Source: Bifidobacterium italicum | GTDB taxonomy: Bacteria; Actinomycetota; Actinomycetes; Actinomycetales; Bifidobacteriaceae | Length of the DNA: 64,000 bases | Assembly (NCBI RefSeq): GCF_002286915.1 | Contig: NZ_MVOG01000002.1 | Coordinates: forward strand, 1-64,000 | Direction: 5' to 3' | Shown here: positions 35,550 to 45,189 of the stretch, in pieces | How the letters are laid out: each line of letters starts with the position of its first letter | How positions within the stretch are numbered: position 1 is the first letter of the stretch | Made by a program: the position numbers and the translations under genes | Notes under the pieces: model-generated | The model's input: only the letters and a program-made list of their open reading frames with translations | Database searches by the model: none | What the model was told of the DNA's origin: nothing

Positions 35550-36473
35550 TCACACGTCCCCGTCGAGCACATGGCGGAACAGCGTGGGCGCGCCGCCCAC
35601 CTGCGTGTCGTAGTGCAGCTTGTACGTCAGCTTGTTGATGTAGGTGTCCGCCGGAAGCGTCGGCTTCGCCTTGACCAGATTGAGCTGCTCGGACATGTCG
35701 AAACTGGCGCTGTTGTTCGCGGGGACGGCGTCGATCATCGCCTTGACCTGCGGGATATGGGTGTAGGCGTTGTAGATGAACGAGTCAAACAGGAAGTACT
35801 CGGGAACGGCGTCGATGACGGAGAACACCTTGACGAAGCAGTCGTAGATGTACTTCATGAACGGGTTGCCGGGCACCGAGGCCAGACAGTAGGTCGTCCA
35901 CGGGTACTCGGCGCGCTTCCCTCTGATCGAATAGAACGGGTACTTGCCGAAATCCTTGGACAGGTCACCGGTCAGATACAGCGTGGAGTCGAGCCACACT
36001 CCCCCGTGACGGTACAGCAGCATGACGCGCAGCGCGTTGCAGAACGCGTTGATCGTCAACGTCCCGGCTTCGCGGCGGCGCACCAGCACGGGGTCGATCT
36101 GCGCGTATTCGCTGTAGTTGTCCTTCGTGATGACGATGACCTCGCGCCCGTTCGCATGCCTGACGATGCTGTCGATGCAGGCGCGCACGACAGGCGGCGT
36201 GCGGTCGTCGATCCCCTGCCACCAAGCCACCCAGATCGGGCCGTCGTTCGTCTTCGGCAACGACGCCATCGCCGCCGCGTCGAAGGGGATGTCCGCCATC
36301 TCCTTGCGCCACAGCGCGTCGTTGAACATCGCATAGTAGCGGTCCTTGCACCAATGCGTGCAGTGATACAGCACGCCCCATGCCGCGATGCCGGGTCCCA
36401 GCAGCTTCGTGCAGTTCTTCGCGGCGGACGCGATCTTGGAGAGCCGGTCAGGAAGATTGTGCAATATCGACAT
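35550..36473 (-). CDS. Capsular polysaccharide synthesis-type glycosyltransferase, copy A
   Basis: About 307 residues, of the Caps_synth/GT32-like family. The donor site is RHGGVWLDSTLYLTGDL, in which the DxD-like WLDST and the preceding RHGGVW are family marks. GPIWVAWWQGIDDRTPPVVRACIDS gives the N-terminal fold, and the end is LHYDTQVGGAPTLFRHVL. It is a paralogue of the gene at 40493-41389, sharing ACIDSI-RHANGREV and YTHIPQV. Start is unsure: ATGs at 36485, 36482 and 36473 all lack a good ribosome site; I take 36473 by alignment with the paralogue. A hydrophobic stretch at about 25-40 may touch the membrane. Confidence 0.82.
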   Translation of the reverse strand: MSILHNLPDRLSKIASAAKNCTKLLGPGIAAWGVLYHCTHWCKDRYYAMFNDALWRKEMADIPFDAAAMASLPKTNDGPIWVAWWQGIDDRTPPVVRACIDSIVRHANGREVIVITKDNYSEYAQIDPVLVRRREAGTLTINAFCNALRVMLLYRHGGVWLDSTLYLTGDLSKDFGKYPFYSIRGKRAEYPWTTYCLASVPGNPFMKYIYDCFVKVFSVIDAVPEYFLFDSFIYNAYTHIPQVKAMIDAVPANNSASFDMSEQLNLVKAKPTLPADTYINKLTYKLHYDTQVGGAPTLFRHVLDGDV

Positions 36474-36520
36474 GGGCACCATCATACGATGGGCGTTGTC
36501 TTAGCGAACAAGGCGGAAGA

Positions 36521-37603
36521 TCAGCCCCGCAGCGACTTCAGCCAGAGCAACGCCGCCATCGCGCCGTTCATCACAGGATCGGTCAGCGCCGCATACCGCA
36601 GACGTTCGCCACGGGACAACGCATGCCTGTCGACGCTGTGCATACGCGGGCGCAGCGTGCGCATGCACTGAGCACAGGCGCGGCGCACATCACGCAGCCG
36701 ATGCGGCTGGCTCGCGGCGGCCGCTTTGAGCTCCTGGAAATAGAGGTTCACCTGTTCGGCGTTCCACGCCCGGTACATCGCCTCGTCATCGAGCAATCCG
36801 TATGCGTCGAGCATCGAGGCGCTGACGTCGATCGCATGGTGGAAGGTGCCCTGCAGGATGCCGCCGTAGGTATGCGCCATCAGGTCGCTGACGCGGTAAT
36901 AGTAGCCGGCGTAATCCAGATACACGATCCGGCGCGCGGCATGGAAGGCCTGGATGTTGAACAGGTTGTCCTCCATGCGCGACAGCTGCGGATCGAAGCG
37001 CAGGCCGTTGCCGGTGATGAACGCATGACGGTACAGTTTGCCCCACGGCACGCCGATGGCCGTCACGAATCCCTTGCTCTGCAGATACGATCCGTCGAGC
37101 AGCTGATGGAACAGCGGCTGCTTCTCCTCCCTCGTGCTCGCGGTGAACGATTCTGGGAAGAAGCGCTGACGCGCCTTATGCTCCCCGTCGCAGGCGATGC
37201 AGGTGCTCATCACGATGTCGGGCGTGTCCTTCGTGCCCTCGCACACGTCGTACAACGTCCGCAGATACCCGTCCGCGACGTAGTCGTCGGGGTCGATGAA
37301 GCATATCCATGCGCCGCGCGCATGCGTAAGCCCCGTGTTGCGCGCCGAGGAGACGCCGCCGTTGGGCTGCCCGATGAGACGGACGCGCGGATCACGGTTC
37401 GCGAACTGCGTGATGATATCGGCCGTCTTGTCCGTCGATCCGTCGTCGACGGCGAGCACTTCGAAATCGGTGAAGGTCTGCCTGAGCAGCGATTCGAGGC
37501 ATTCGCCGATGTATTCCTGCTGGTTGTAGATCGGTATGACGACCGATACCGCCGGCGTGCCCGCCTGAACGTCCGGATCTGCCATGACGCTGCCGTCCGT
37601 CAT
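36521..37603 (-). CDS. GT2 glycosyltransferase
   Basis: 360-residue GT-A enzyme. VSVVIPIYNQQEYIGECLES is the classical opening, FEVLAVDDGSTDKTADI holds the first acidic motif, NGGVSSARNTGL and FIDPDDYV the metal-binding DxD. The C-terminal third (about 230-360) is helical and Ala/Arg-rich with no membrane helix. The ATG at 37603 overlaps the preceding stop as ATGA, showing coupling in the order 38496 gene to 37603 gene. Substrate unknown. Confidence 0.88.
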   Translation of the reverse strand: MTDGSVMADPDVQAGTPAVSVVIPIYNQQEYIGECLESLLRQTFTDFEVLAVDDGSTDKTADIITQFANRDPRVRLIGQPNGGVSSARNTGLTHARGAWICFIDPDDYVADGYLRTLYDVCEGTKDTPDIVMSTCIACDGEHKARQRFFPESFTASTREEKQPLFHQLLDGSYLQSKGFVTAIGVPWGKLYRHAFITGNGLRFDPQLSRMEDNLFNIQAFHAARRIVYLDYAGYYYRVSDLMAHTYGGILQGTFHHAIDVSASMLDAYGLLDDEAMYRAWNAEQVNLYFQELKAAAASQPHRLRDVRRACAQCMRTLRPRMHSVDRHALSRGERLRYAALTDPVMNGAMAALLWLKSLRG

Positions 37604-38496
37604 TTGCGATACTCCTCGACATGCATATGCGCACCGTCGCGGATGCCGCGCAGATAGGCGCGCAGCTTGGCGAAACGATGGCCTTCGAACACCAATGACA
37701 GCACCATCAGCATAGGAATCTCCGTGAGCCCCTCCAGACCGGTCCACCGATGGTACTTCTTCCAGAAGATGATGCGGTTGCGCGCCTGATAGTAGCAGCG
37801 CGAGGGGCCATAGCCGAGCTTGTACACCGGTTGCCACACGATTGTGCCGCCGGCTCCCCGGCGCGGCACCCTGATCGGGGTCCTCTCCGATTTGCCCTTC
37901 TCGTGGATCAGGCAGGCGCGGTTGTCCTTGACGATCGCATAGCCGTTGAGCAGCAGCCGTTCGTTGAAGTCGAAGTCCACGTAATCGATGAACAGCGCGT
38001 CGTCGAAACCGCCGACGGCGAGCGCCGCCTCGACGTCGTTGAGCGTCCCGGAGGTGATCGCGCCGTGTTTGGCCGCATGCGTGAGCCGTTCGAGCGCAGG
38101 CATCGTCATAGCCCGGTATTCGGCCATCGTCATGCGGTTGCGGTCGAGGATGAACGGGCTGACCATCGCCACGTCGCCGGTCAGATGCCGTTCGAGTTCG
38201 TCGCACATGCCTTCCGTCGGCACGCTGTCCTGATCGAGCATCAGGATGTGCGCGTAGCCGCCGTCATGTGCGGCCGCGAGCAGCTGGTTGAGCGCGAACG
38301 CGATGCCGCGGTTCTCCGTGTCGGCGATCACCTGCACGTTGTCGAATTCGCCTTCGCACAGCGCACGCACGTCCTTCGCGTTCCCGGAGCCGTTCTCGTA
38401 GACGAACACCCGACGCACCTGCGGCGCGGTGGCGCGCAGGTTCGCCCGCAGCCGTTCAAGGTCGGGATTGAAGGAGACGATTCCAGCGCAACGCAT
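37600..38496 (-). CDS. GT2 rhamnosyltransferase-like protein
   Basis: 298-residue glycosyltransferase like the rhamnosyltransferases of O-antigen clusters: CAGIVSFNPDLERLRANL, VFVYENGSGN, NRGIAFALNQLL, MLDQDSVP with the DxD, and YVDFDFNERLLLNG. The start at 38496 matches where such proteins usually begin. A GTG at 38586 overlaps the preceding stop as GTGA and would add 30 residues; coupling could use it, so the N-terminus is open. It fits the rml genes in supplying and using dTDP-rhamnose. Confidence 0.86.
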   Translation of the reverse strand: MRCAGIVSFNPDLERLRANLRATAPQVRRVFVYENGSGNAKDVRALCEGEFDNVQVIADTENRGIAFALNQLLAAAHDGGYAHILMLDQDSVPTEGMCDELERHLTGDVAMVSPFILDRNRMTMAEYRAMTMPALERLTHAAKHGAITSGTLNDVEAALAVGGFDDALFIDYVDFDFNERLLLNGYAIVKDNRACLIHEKGKSERTPIRVPRRGAGGTIVWQPVYKLGYGPSRCYYQARNRIIFWKKYHRWTGLEGLTEIPMLMVLSLVFEGHRFAKLRAYLRGIRDGAHMHVEEYRK

Positions 38497-38582
38497 CGGC
38501 GGCGGTTCCTCGATTCTATGAAAGCGGTTCCATGAAGACGGTTCGGAAAACGGATCGGTCAGGGCGGCCATGCCGTGCAACG

Positions 38583-39347
38583 TCACAGATGATGCAGGTA
38601 CATGATCGACTTGACGCGCGATCTCAGATTAGCCTTCCACGCCGACTCGTCCGGCATGTACACCGGGTATCGTTTGACGTCCAGCTGCTGGGCGTCCACC
38701 CAGACGTTGAGCAGACGCTCGGAGAGGAAGCCGAACAGACGCCTGTTGTAGGCATCGTATCCCGAGACGTCGAGCGTCGCGCGCGCTTCGTCGAGGATGC
38801 CGAACAGCCAGGTCATGTAGGCGTCGAAACGCGCTGCGGACATGACGAACATGTTGTAGCAGCTCAGGTCATGCCGATCCATCAGCGCGTCGAAGGCGGG
38901 GACGAACTCGGGGGTGCGCCTGTTCACGATCGCGCGCACCGTCTTGAGGTCGTCGATGTTGTGGAACTGCGCGAACTGCGTGCCGATCGTCTTCGTCAGC
39001 ACCCACGGTTCGGGCAGGATGACGTCATGGCGTTCCAGATCCTGCGAGAACACCGAGGCGGGGACGATCTGCGTTTTGCGGTGGTCGGTGTAGAAGTAGC
39101 GGCGGTAATGCACGAATCCCACATTGTCGTTGCCCAGATCCGCGTTCTTCCACACCCAGTACTGCGCCGTCAGTTCGCAGAACTCGGGATTGAGCGCCGA
39201 GATGTTGTCGCCGGTGTCGTCGCGCACCGCAATCGAGGCGGTGTTGTTCGCGGCGCCGGCGAGGATCGGCGTATAGCCGTCCGCATCCGGCGGGGTGAAG
39301 TCCTTATGGGAGACGATGTACATATGGGTGGATCGCCTATCCTGCAT
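38583..39347 (-). CDS. DUF4422 glycosyltransferase-like protein
   Basis: 254 residues of the DUF4422 family, seen in capsule and EPS clusters and thought to be glycosyltransferases. Recognisable parts: HMYIVSHKDFTPP, GDNISALNPEFCELTAQYWV, NVGFVHYRRYF and QFHNIDDL, and CYNMFVMSAARFDAYMTWLF. I take the ATG at 39347 because GAGGGGG lies six bases before it; an ATG at 39362 overlaps the preceding stop as ATGA and would add five residues. Sugar and linkage unknown. Confidence 0.83.
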   Translation of the reverse strand: MQDRRSTHMYIVSHKDFTPPDADGYTPILAGAANNTASIAVRDDTGDNISALNPEFCELTAQYWVWKNADLGNDNVGFVHYRRYFYTDHRKTQIVPASVFSQDLERHDVILPEPWVLTKTIGTQFAQFHNIDDLKTVRAIVNRRTPEFVPAFDALMDRHDLSCYNMFVMSAARFDAYMTWLFGILDEARATLDVSGYDAYNRRLFGFLSERLLNVWVDAQQLDVKRYPVYMPDESAWKANLRSRVKSIMYLHHL

Positions 39348-39358
39348 CGTGGTCCCCC

Positions 39359-40243
39359 TCATGCGCGCCGGGCCGCGCGCTTGGCGTCGATCTTGCCTTT
39401 GCGGTTGCCGACGTAGCGGAACACGCAATCGATGAAGAACGACCCCATGTCGACGATCCTGCCCTGCCTGAACAGGCCGTTCATCGTATGGCGCACCATC
39501 GCGAACCCCTCGCCGGCGATCGGCGCCGATCCGAGGATGTCGCGGTGCTTCTCCATCTCCACGCCCTGAAGATAATTGCGCTTGTACTGCTGACGCCAGG
39601 TGAAGTTGTGTGAATGGACGACCGCGGCCTGCGCCTCGTAGACGACGTTCCAACCGGCATGCAGCAGCCGGGCGGCGATGAACATGTCCTCGTTCGTCAG
39701 CACCGGGTTCTCGAATCCCCCGACCTCCAGATACGCCGTACGCCGGTATGCGGCGCACACATCGGATGCACGGAACGCGTTGATGCCCAGCCGTTGCACG
39801 TCCTGCGGCGTGATGGTGAAGGAATGCGGACCGTAGGTGTACTGCCGGACGAGCGTCTCCGCCGCGCGCGCGTCGGCACGCGGTATCTGCCGGCCGTAGA
39901 CGAGCGCGACATGTTCCTCCTCGAACGGCGCCAGCACGGCATCGATGTAGCGGTCGCTTTCGGGAAGCGCATCCTGCGTGAGGAACAGCACGAAATCGCC
40001 GGTGCTTGCACGCAGGGCCATGTCCCTCGTGCCGCCATGGTTGAAGTCCTTGCGGTCGATGACGATGAGCCGCACCTCGGGATGGCGGCGCACCAGTTCC
40101 CGCGTGTCGTCGTCGGAGGAGGAATCCACGACGATGATCTCATCGGGCGCCCTGCGCTGATGCTCCAAACTGGTCAGCAGCTCGTCAATCATCGTTCCCG
40201 CGTTCAACGTGGGAATGATGACTGAAACATTCGTCTGAGGCAT
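39359..40243 (-). CDS. GT2 rhamnosyltransferase-like protein
   Basis: 294-residue GT-A enzyme. VSVIIPTLNAGTMIDELLTS, IIVVDSSSDDDTREL, FNHGGTRDMALRAS and FLTQDALPESD match the rhamnosyltransferase subgroup in which FNHGGTR is diagnostic. The later part has FRASDVCAAYRRTAYLEVGGF and LTNEDMFIAARLLHAGW. The start at 40243 follows AAAGGA by 8 bases. The 249-base gap upstream (40244-40492) has no gene and may hold an internal promoter. The next gene starts in an ATGA overlap or 12 bases downstream. Confidence 0.88.
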   Translation of the reverse strand: MPQTNVSVIIPTLNAGTMIDELLTSLEHQRRAPDEIIVVDSSSDDDTRELVRRHPEVRLIVIDRKDFNHGGTRDMALRASTGDFVLFLTQDALPESDRYIDAVLAPFEEEHVALVYGRQIPRADARAAETLVRQYTYGPHSFTITPQDVQRLGINAFRASDVCAAYRRTAYLEVGGFENPVLTNEDMFIAARLLHAGWNVVYEAQAAVVHSHNFTWRQQYKRNYLQGVEMEKHRDILGSAPIAGEGFAMVRHTMNGLFRQGRIVDMGSFFIDCVFRYVGNRKGKIDAKRAARRA

Positions 40244-40492
40244 CCTGGATTCCTTTCGGGAGCACCTAGCACTGCTGCGCGCACCGATGACGTATTCGTC
40301 CTGTAGGTCATCAGTGTAATCAATGCATGGTATGCGGTCTGCATATCGCCATGAGCTTGGCGCCGCGGCATGGTCGCAGACCACCATCGGCGACGATCAC
40401 GAATGGCCATCGTAGCACACGAAACTCGGATGGCTCACTGCACCGGCTTCCCCGACCTAGCAAACGCAGCCACCTCGTTTCGTCCGCGCGCC

Positions 40493-41389
40493 TCACAACG
40501 TACCGTCGAGCACCTCCCCGTACACCGTGTGCGCGGCGGGGATTTGCCGCGTGTTCTTATAGGACAGCTTGTACGCATAGGTGTCGGACGGCAGTTCGAC
40601 CGTCGCATCGGCGAGTTTGTCCGCCAGATACAGCCGGTGCAGGTTGTTGACCGGCTGCGCGTCGATCATCGAGCGCACCTGCGGGATGTGCGTGTAGGCC
40701 GCCGACATCATGACGTCGATCATGAAATAGTCGGGGATGTGATCCGTCAACGCATACAGCGTGGTAAAGGCCTGCAGCATATAGGCGAACAGCGGATTGC
40801 CCGGCTTGCCTCCCATGAAGTAGCCGGTCCAGTTGCGTGTGGGCGCCGTCTGATGATTCGGAATCGAATAGAACGCATACCGCCTGATGTCATCGGAAAG
40901 GTCGGCCGTCAGGTACATCGTCGCGTCCATCCACATGCCGCCGTGCTCCTTCAGCACGGCGAAGCGGACGATGTCGGACAGCGTCGTGAGCGTGATCGCG
41001 CCCTCGTGCACCTTGCGCATGATCGATGGATCCAGCGACGCGTACCGATCAATCGTGTCCTTCGTGATGAGGCGGACCTCACGGCCGTTGGCATGTCGCT
41101 TGATGCTGTCGATGCAGGCGCGGACGACCGGCGGCTCGGATCCGTCCAGACCCTGCCACCACATGACCCATATGGGTCCGTCATTGGTCGCAGGCAGTGT
41201 GGCGATCGCGTCGGCATCGAAGGGGATGTCCTTCATGAAGCGGTTCCATGACGCCTCGACGAGCTTTTCATAATATGCCCCGATATTACGATGCGCCAGA
41301 TGATGCAGCAGGCTCGTCATCCCCATCCGTGGCCCGTACAGGCGCGTCGCGCTGCGCACGTACTGCAGTTTCGTGCCGATCTTTCCCAT
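40493..41389 (-). CDS. Capsular polysaccharide synthesis-type glycosyltransferase, copy B
   Basis: 298-residue paralogue of the 35550-36473 protein, with the same key parts: GPIWVMWWQGLDGSEPPVVR, the donor site EHGGMWMDATMYLTADL and AAYTHIPQVRSMID. AAGGAG lies about five bases before the ATG at 41389, which fixes this start and helps to place that of its paralogue. The two proteins are alike mainly in the middle and differ at the ends, so they probably act on different acceptors. It directly follows ugd. Confidence 0.84.
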   Translation of the reverse strand: MGKIGTKLQYVRSATRLYGPRMGMTSLLHHLAHRNIGAYYEKLVEASWNRFMKDIPFDADAIATLPATNDGPIWVMWWQGLDGSEPPVVRACIDSIKRHANGREVRLITKDTIDRYASLDPSIMRKVHEGAITLTTLSDIVRFAVLKEHGGMWMDATMYLTADLSDDIRRYAFYSIPNHQTAPTRNWTGYFMGGKPGNPLFAYMLQAFTTLYALTDHIPDYFMIDVMMSAAYTHIPQVRSMIDAQPVNNLHRLYLADKLADATVELPSDTYAYKLSYKNTRQIPAAHTVYGEVLDGTL

Positions 41390-41473
41390 CGTGCTCCTTC
41401 CCATGCCCCGATATCATGATGGGCGTTGGCCGCCTCGCGGGACGGCCAACGCCCATCGGATGACAGATGATGC

Positions 41474-42718
41474 TCAGTCGCGCTTGAACAGGTCGCGCGT
41501 GTAGACCTTGTCCGTCACATCGTTGAGTTCGTCGTTCCAACGATTGGCGACAATGATCGTCGCCTCGTCCTTGAACGCGTCGAGATCATGCGTGACCGGG
41601 CTGCCGAAGAACTCCTCGTCTTCCAATGTCGGCTCGTAGACGACGACCGGGACGCCCTTCGCCTTGATGCGCTTCATGATGCCCTGGATGCTCGACTGGC
41701 GGAAGTTGTCCGAGCCGGACTTCATCGTCAGGCGGTAGATGCCGACGGTCGGCTTCTCGGCTCCTTCGATCTTCGACAGGATCTGCTCGGCGATGAAGTC
41801 CTTGCGCGTGCCGTTGGACGCGACGATCGCCTCGATGAGGTTCTGCGGCACGTCCGCGTAGTTCGCGAGCAGCTGCTTCGAATCCTTCGGCAGGCAGTAG
41901 CCGCCGTATCCGAAGGACGGGTTGTTGTAGTGGCCGCCGATGCGCGGGTCGAGGCAGACGCCGCGGATGATCTCGGCCGTGTTGAGGCCGCGGGACTCGG
42001 CGTAGGTGTCGAGCTCGTTGAAGTAGGCGACGCGCAGCGCCAGGAAGGTGTTGGCGAACAGTTTGATCGCCTCCGCCTCGGTCGTGCCGCAGACGAGTTC
42101 AGGAATACCAGTCGTGCCGTCGGCGTTCACGCGCTCATGTTCCTCCGGCGCCGCACCCTGCGCGAGCAGGTTCGCGAAGACGTGCGCCGCCTCGACGGCC
42201 TGCGGATCGTCCATCGGCGCACCGACGACGATGCGCGACGGGTGCAGGTTGTCGTACAGCGCATGGCCTTCGCGCAGGAACTCCGGCGAGAAGATGATCT
42301 TCTCGTCGCCGGTCTTCTCGCGCAGCTGCGCCGTGTATCCGACCGGGATCGTCGACTTGATGACGATCCAGCAGTCCGGATCGTATTCGCGGATCGCCTT
42401 GATCGCCGCCTCGACGCTTGAGGTGTCGAAGTAGTTCTTCTTCGGGTCGTAGTTCGTCGGCGTCGCGACGACCGCGTAGTCGGCGCCGGTGTAGGCCATG
42501 GCCGGATCGGTCGTCGCCTGGAAGTCGAGCGACATCGTGCCGTCGCGCTTGCCGTCGAGGAAGCGCGTGATCTCCACATCCACGATCGGGCTCGTGCACT
42601 CATTGAGCATCTCGACCTTCTCCGGCACGATGTCCAACGCATGCACCTCGTTGTGCTGCGCGAGCAGCAACGCCACGGACAAGCCTACGTAACCGGTTCC
42701 GGCGACCGCAATTTTCAT
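41474..42718 (-). CDS. ugd: UDP-glucose 6-dehydrogenase
   Basis: Oxidises UDP-glucose twice to UDP-glucuronate with NAD. The N-terminal [19 protein letters not shown] is the NAD site. [22 protein letters not shown] and [18 protein letters not shown] follow; the last holds the catalytic Cys. Length 414 is normal. It is the second gene of the EPS operon, so the polymer probably contains glucuronate or a sugar derived from it. The start at 42718 is the family start. Confidence 0.96.
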   Translation of the reverse strand: MKIAVAGTGYVGLSVALLLAQHNEVHALDIVPEKVEMLNECTSPIVDVEITRFLDGKRDGTMSLDFQATTDPAMAYTGADYAVVATPTNYDPKKNYFDTSSVEAAIKAIREYDPDCWIVIKSTIPVGYTAQLREKTGDEKIIFSPEFLREGHALYDNLHPSRIVVGAPMDDPQAVEAAHVFANLLAQGAAPEEHERVNADGTTGIPELVCGTTEAEAIKLFANTFLALRVAYFNELDTYAESRGLNTAEIIRGVCLDPRIGGHYNNPSFGYGGYCLPKDSKQLLANYADVPQNLIEAIVASNGTRKDFIAEQILSKIEGAEKPTVGIYRLTMKSGSDNFRQSSIQGIMKRIKAKGVPVVVYEPTLEDEEFFGSPVTHDLDAFKDEATIIVANRWNDELNDVTDKVYTRDLFKRD

Positions 42719-42774
42719 CTCATTCTCGATTCTTCTAGTTTCGGTTGGTTTGGTTGATTGGTTGAATGCTGTGC

Positions 42775-44310
42775 TCAGTACGCGCCATGCGGATGCACGA
42801 CGATGCCGATCGTGCGCAGGATGTAGACGACGTCGCCGAGGACGCTCCAGTCCTGCACATAGCTCACATCGAGCTGGCGGCTTTCCTCCTCGTTCAGGTC
42901 GTTGCGGCCCGAGACCTGCCAAGGCCCGGTGATGCCCGGCTTGACAAGCAGGCGCGTCGCGTAGACCTGATCGTATTCCTCGACTTCGAAGTCGCGCTGC
43001 GGACGCGGTCCGACGACGCTCATCGACCCGGCGAACACGTCGAAGAACTGCGGCAACTCGTCGAGGCTCGTCTTGCGGATGAAATTGCCGACCTTCGTGA
43101 TGCGCGGATCGTGCTTGAGCTTGTAGCGTGCGCCCATCTCCTGGCCGTTCGCCTCGAGCACCTCCTTGAGGTGCTTGTCGGCGTCCACGCGCATCGAACG
43201 GAACTTATGGATGTAGAACGGTTTGCCATGCAGGCCGATGCGTTCCTGCTTGTAGAAGATCGGTCCGCCGTCCTCGAGCTTGATCGCCAATGCGACGATG
43301 AGCATGATCGGCGACGACAGGATGATCGCGATCGACGAGACGACCAGATCGAAGATACGCTTCTTGATGCGCGACGCCGGCGAATACTGCGGCAGGCTGA
43401 TCGTCATGATGCTCATGCCCTGGATGTTGCGCATCTGCGTCGCATGTTCGGCGATGTCGAGCGCCGACGTGATCAGCGCGATCTCCAGATTGAGGGCCTC
43501 CATCTGCACGGCAAAGGTGCTCAGGTTGTCGGAGAAGCGGTCGAGCACGTCGGTCACCATGACGGTCTGCGCGCCGGTCTGCGCGATGCGCGCGGCGAGG
43601 TCGTCGCCGTAGGTGATCGGCTGGATGAACTCGCCCCACGACTCCTCCACCTCGGCCTTGAGGAGGTTGCGGTCCGGATCGGCTTCGATGAGACCGGTGG
43701 CCGGGTTCACGCGGATCGGGCAGACGCGCACCGGCTTGTAGTTGAGCTGCTTGCGCTGGTTGAGGAACTTGAGGATCTGGCCGATTCCCTCCGGCGAGCC
43801 GACGATGACGGTCGGATAGGCGTATTCGCCTTTGCGGTGGCGCACCGTCAGGAACATCCTCGCGATCATGCGCACGATCATCTCGACGACCCAGACGCAC
43901 AGGCAGGTCACGGTGACGTCGGCCAATGAGATGGTCGTCTGCATGATGTAGTTGACGGCGCAGATGCTGATCCAGCTGATGCAGGTCGCTTTGAGCAGCA
44001 GGACGTTGAGCTGGTAGCCGTCGGCGAACACATGACGATGGTAGACGCCGGCGACGCGTGCGCAGAACACCCAGATGACCGCGCACACCGCCGCGTACAG
44101 ATACGGGTTGATCGTGACGTTCCACTGCAGGCGCGTCGTGAAGACGTACATCTCCTTGTACATCGCCATGACGCCCAGATTCACGCAGAAGAACACAAGC
44201 GCATCGAACACCATGAGCGCAAGGTTCATGACGAACCGCCATTGCAGGACCTTGGCGGACTGACGGTCGACCTGCTGAGCCAGCTGCGCGTCGCTCTGCG
44301 TTCCGCTCAT
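42775..44310 (-). CDS. Priming phosphoglycosyltransferase (WbaP/CpsE type)
   Basis: Starts EPS assembly by moving a sugar-1-phosphate from a UDP-sugar to undecaprenyl phosphate. The N-terminal half has about four to five membrane helices (within 25-150) and a CoA-binding-like cytoplasmic domain. The catalytic bacterial sugar transferase domain begins near 315: [58 protein letters not shown] and [15 protein letters not shown]. Start 44310 is the second of two ATGs after GAGGGA. It is the first gene of the cluster. Galactose or glucose is the likely sugar; the sequence does not decide. Confidence 0.92.
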   Translation of the reverse strand: MSGTQSDAQLAQQVDRQSAKVLQWRFVMNLALMVFDALVFFCVNLGVMAMYKEMYVFTTRLQWNVTINPYLYAAVCAVIWVFCARVAGVYHRHVFADGYQLNVLLLKATCISWISICAVNYIMQTTISLADVTVTCLCVWVVEMIVRMIARMFLTVRHRKGEYAYPTVIVGSPEGIGQILKFLNQRKQLNYKPVRVCPIRVNPATGLIEADPDRNLLKAEVEESWGEFIQPITYGDDLAARIAQTGAQTVMVTDVLDRFSDNLSTFAVQMEALNLEIALITSALDIAEHATQMRNIQGMSIMTISLPQYSPASRIKKRIFDLVVSSIAIILSSPIMLIVALAIKLEDGGPIFYKQERIGLHGKPFYIHKFRSMRVDADKHLKEVLEANGQEMGARYKLKHDPRITKVGNFIRKTSLDELPQFFDVFAGSMSVVGPRPQRDFEVEEYDQVYATRLLVKPGITGPWQVSGRNDLNEEESRQLDVSYVQDWSVLGDVVYILRTIGIVVHPHGAY

Positions 44311-44639
44311 CATTCTCCCTCTGATGATAATGACATGGTCATCTGATGCGTAAACGACGTCGCATCACGGCACGGATCACGAGTCCCCGCGCATACGAAC
44401 ATTCATCATAACGCGAACCATGTTCAGCGCCGGATCCGGCGACGAAGCCGCCCCGTCGCCGTTTCTCGAACAGTGAATAGGGAATGCCTTCCGTCTAATA
44501 TTGAGACGAGGTATCTCAACCACGCCGAGCATCCCGCCGATTCCACGCGTCCATGCGAGATCACGCACCGCGCGACCTCCGCAGCCCGCGAGCCTGCGTT
44601 CCACGCATGCCGGCGGATGCCGATTCGAAGGAGGCCACG
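44311..44639. promoter_or_regulatory. Divergent promoter region of the EPS operon and the acidic-protein gene
   Basis: No gene in this gap. On the minus side a TATGAT box near 44404-44412 could serve the EPS operon, but I see no convincing -35 box. On the plus side TAATAT (44496-44501) is followed at once by TTGAGA/TCTCAA (44501-44506 with 44514-44519), an inverted repeat that may be an operator. Confidence 0.3.
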
Positions 44640-45143
44640 ATGGCAGAACATACGAAACACGTCGAGGATGGGGCCGACGACGTGATCGAGGAGACGACGA
44701 TCGTCACGTCGAACGCGCAGGACGACATCCAGACCGGCGAGATCGACGCCGTGACCACGCAGGACGAGAGCGACGACACCATCGAGGACGACGAGCTCCA
44801 CCAGTTCGAACGCCGCATCGACGAGATCCTCGCCACCGGCGAACTCGACGAGACGCTGCGCGTCATCGATGAGAAGGGCGTCGCGCAGGTGCTGCCGGTG
44901 CTCGATACGGAGCCGATCTCGCACCTGCTCGAGGGCATCGAGGAAATCGGCGGCCGCGCGAACGTCTTCGTACGCACCGCTGACGGCATCGCCGTGCTCA
45001 ACGTCGCCGAATACAGCCCGCAGCATCAGGACGATGCGCTGTCGGCCGACGACACCCCCACCGGTGAGACCCCGGTCGTCGACGACATCACGGCCTCGAC
45101 GACGATCACGACCATCGAAGACGACACCACCGCAGAAGACTGA
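44640..45143 (+). CDS. Acidic hypothetical protein, 167 residues
   Basis: I do not recognise it. It is strongly acidic, with disordered Asp/Thr-rich ends (1-50 and 130-167) around a compact middle (about 52-125): FERRIDEILATGELDETLRV, VLPVLDTEPISHLLEGIEEI and NVFVRTADGIAVLNVAEY. AAGGAGG before the ATG at 44640 makes it a firm gene. No membrane helix. The MFS transporter gene follows 46 bases later on the same strand and may be cotranscribed. Confidence 0.75.
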   Translation: MAEHTKHVEDGADDVIEETTIVTSNAQDDIQTGEIDAVTTQDESDDTIEDDELHQFERRIDEILATGELDETLRVIDEKGVAQVLPVLDTEPISHLLEGIEEIGGRANVFVRTADGIAVLNVAEYSPQHQDDALSADDTPTGETPVVDDITASTTITTIEDDTTAED

Positions 45144-45189
45144 GCAAACCGCGGCGCGAGCGCCGCATCCGACGAGAACCCAGGAACGC

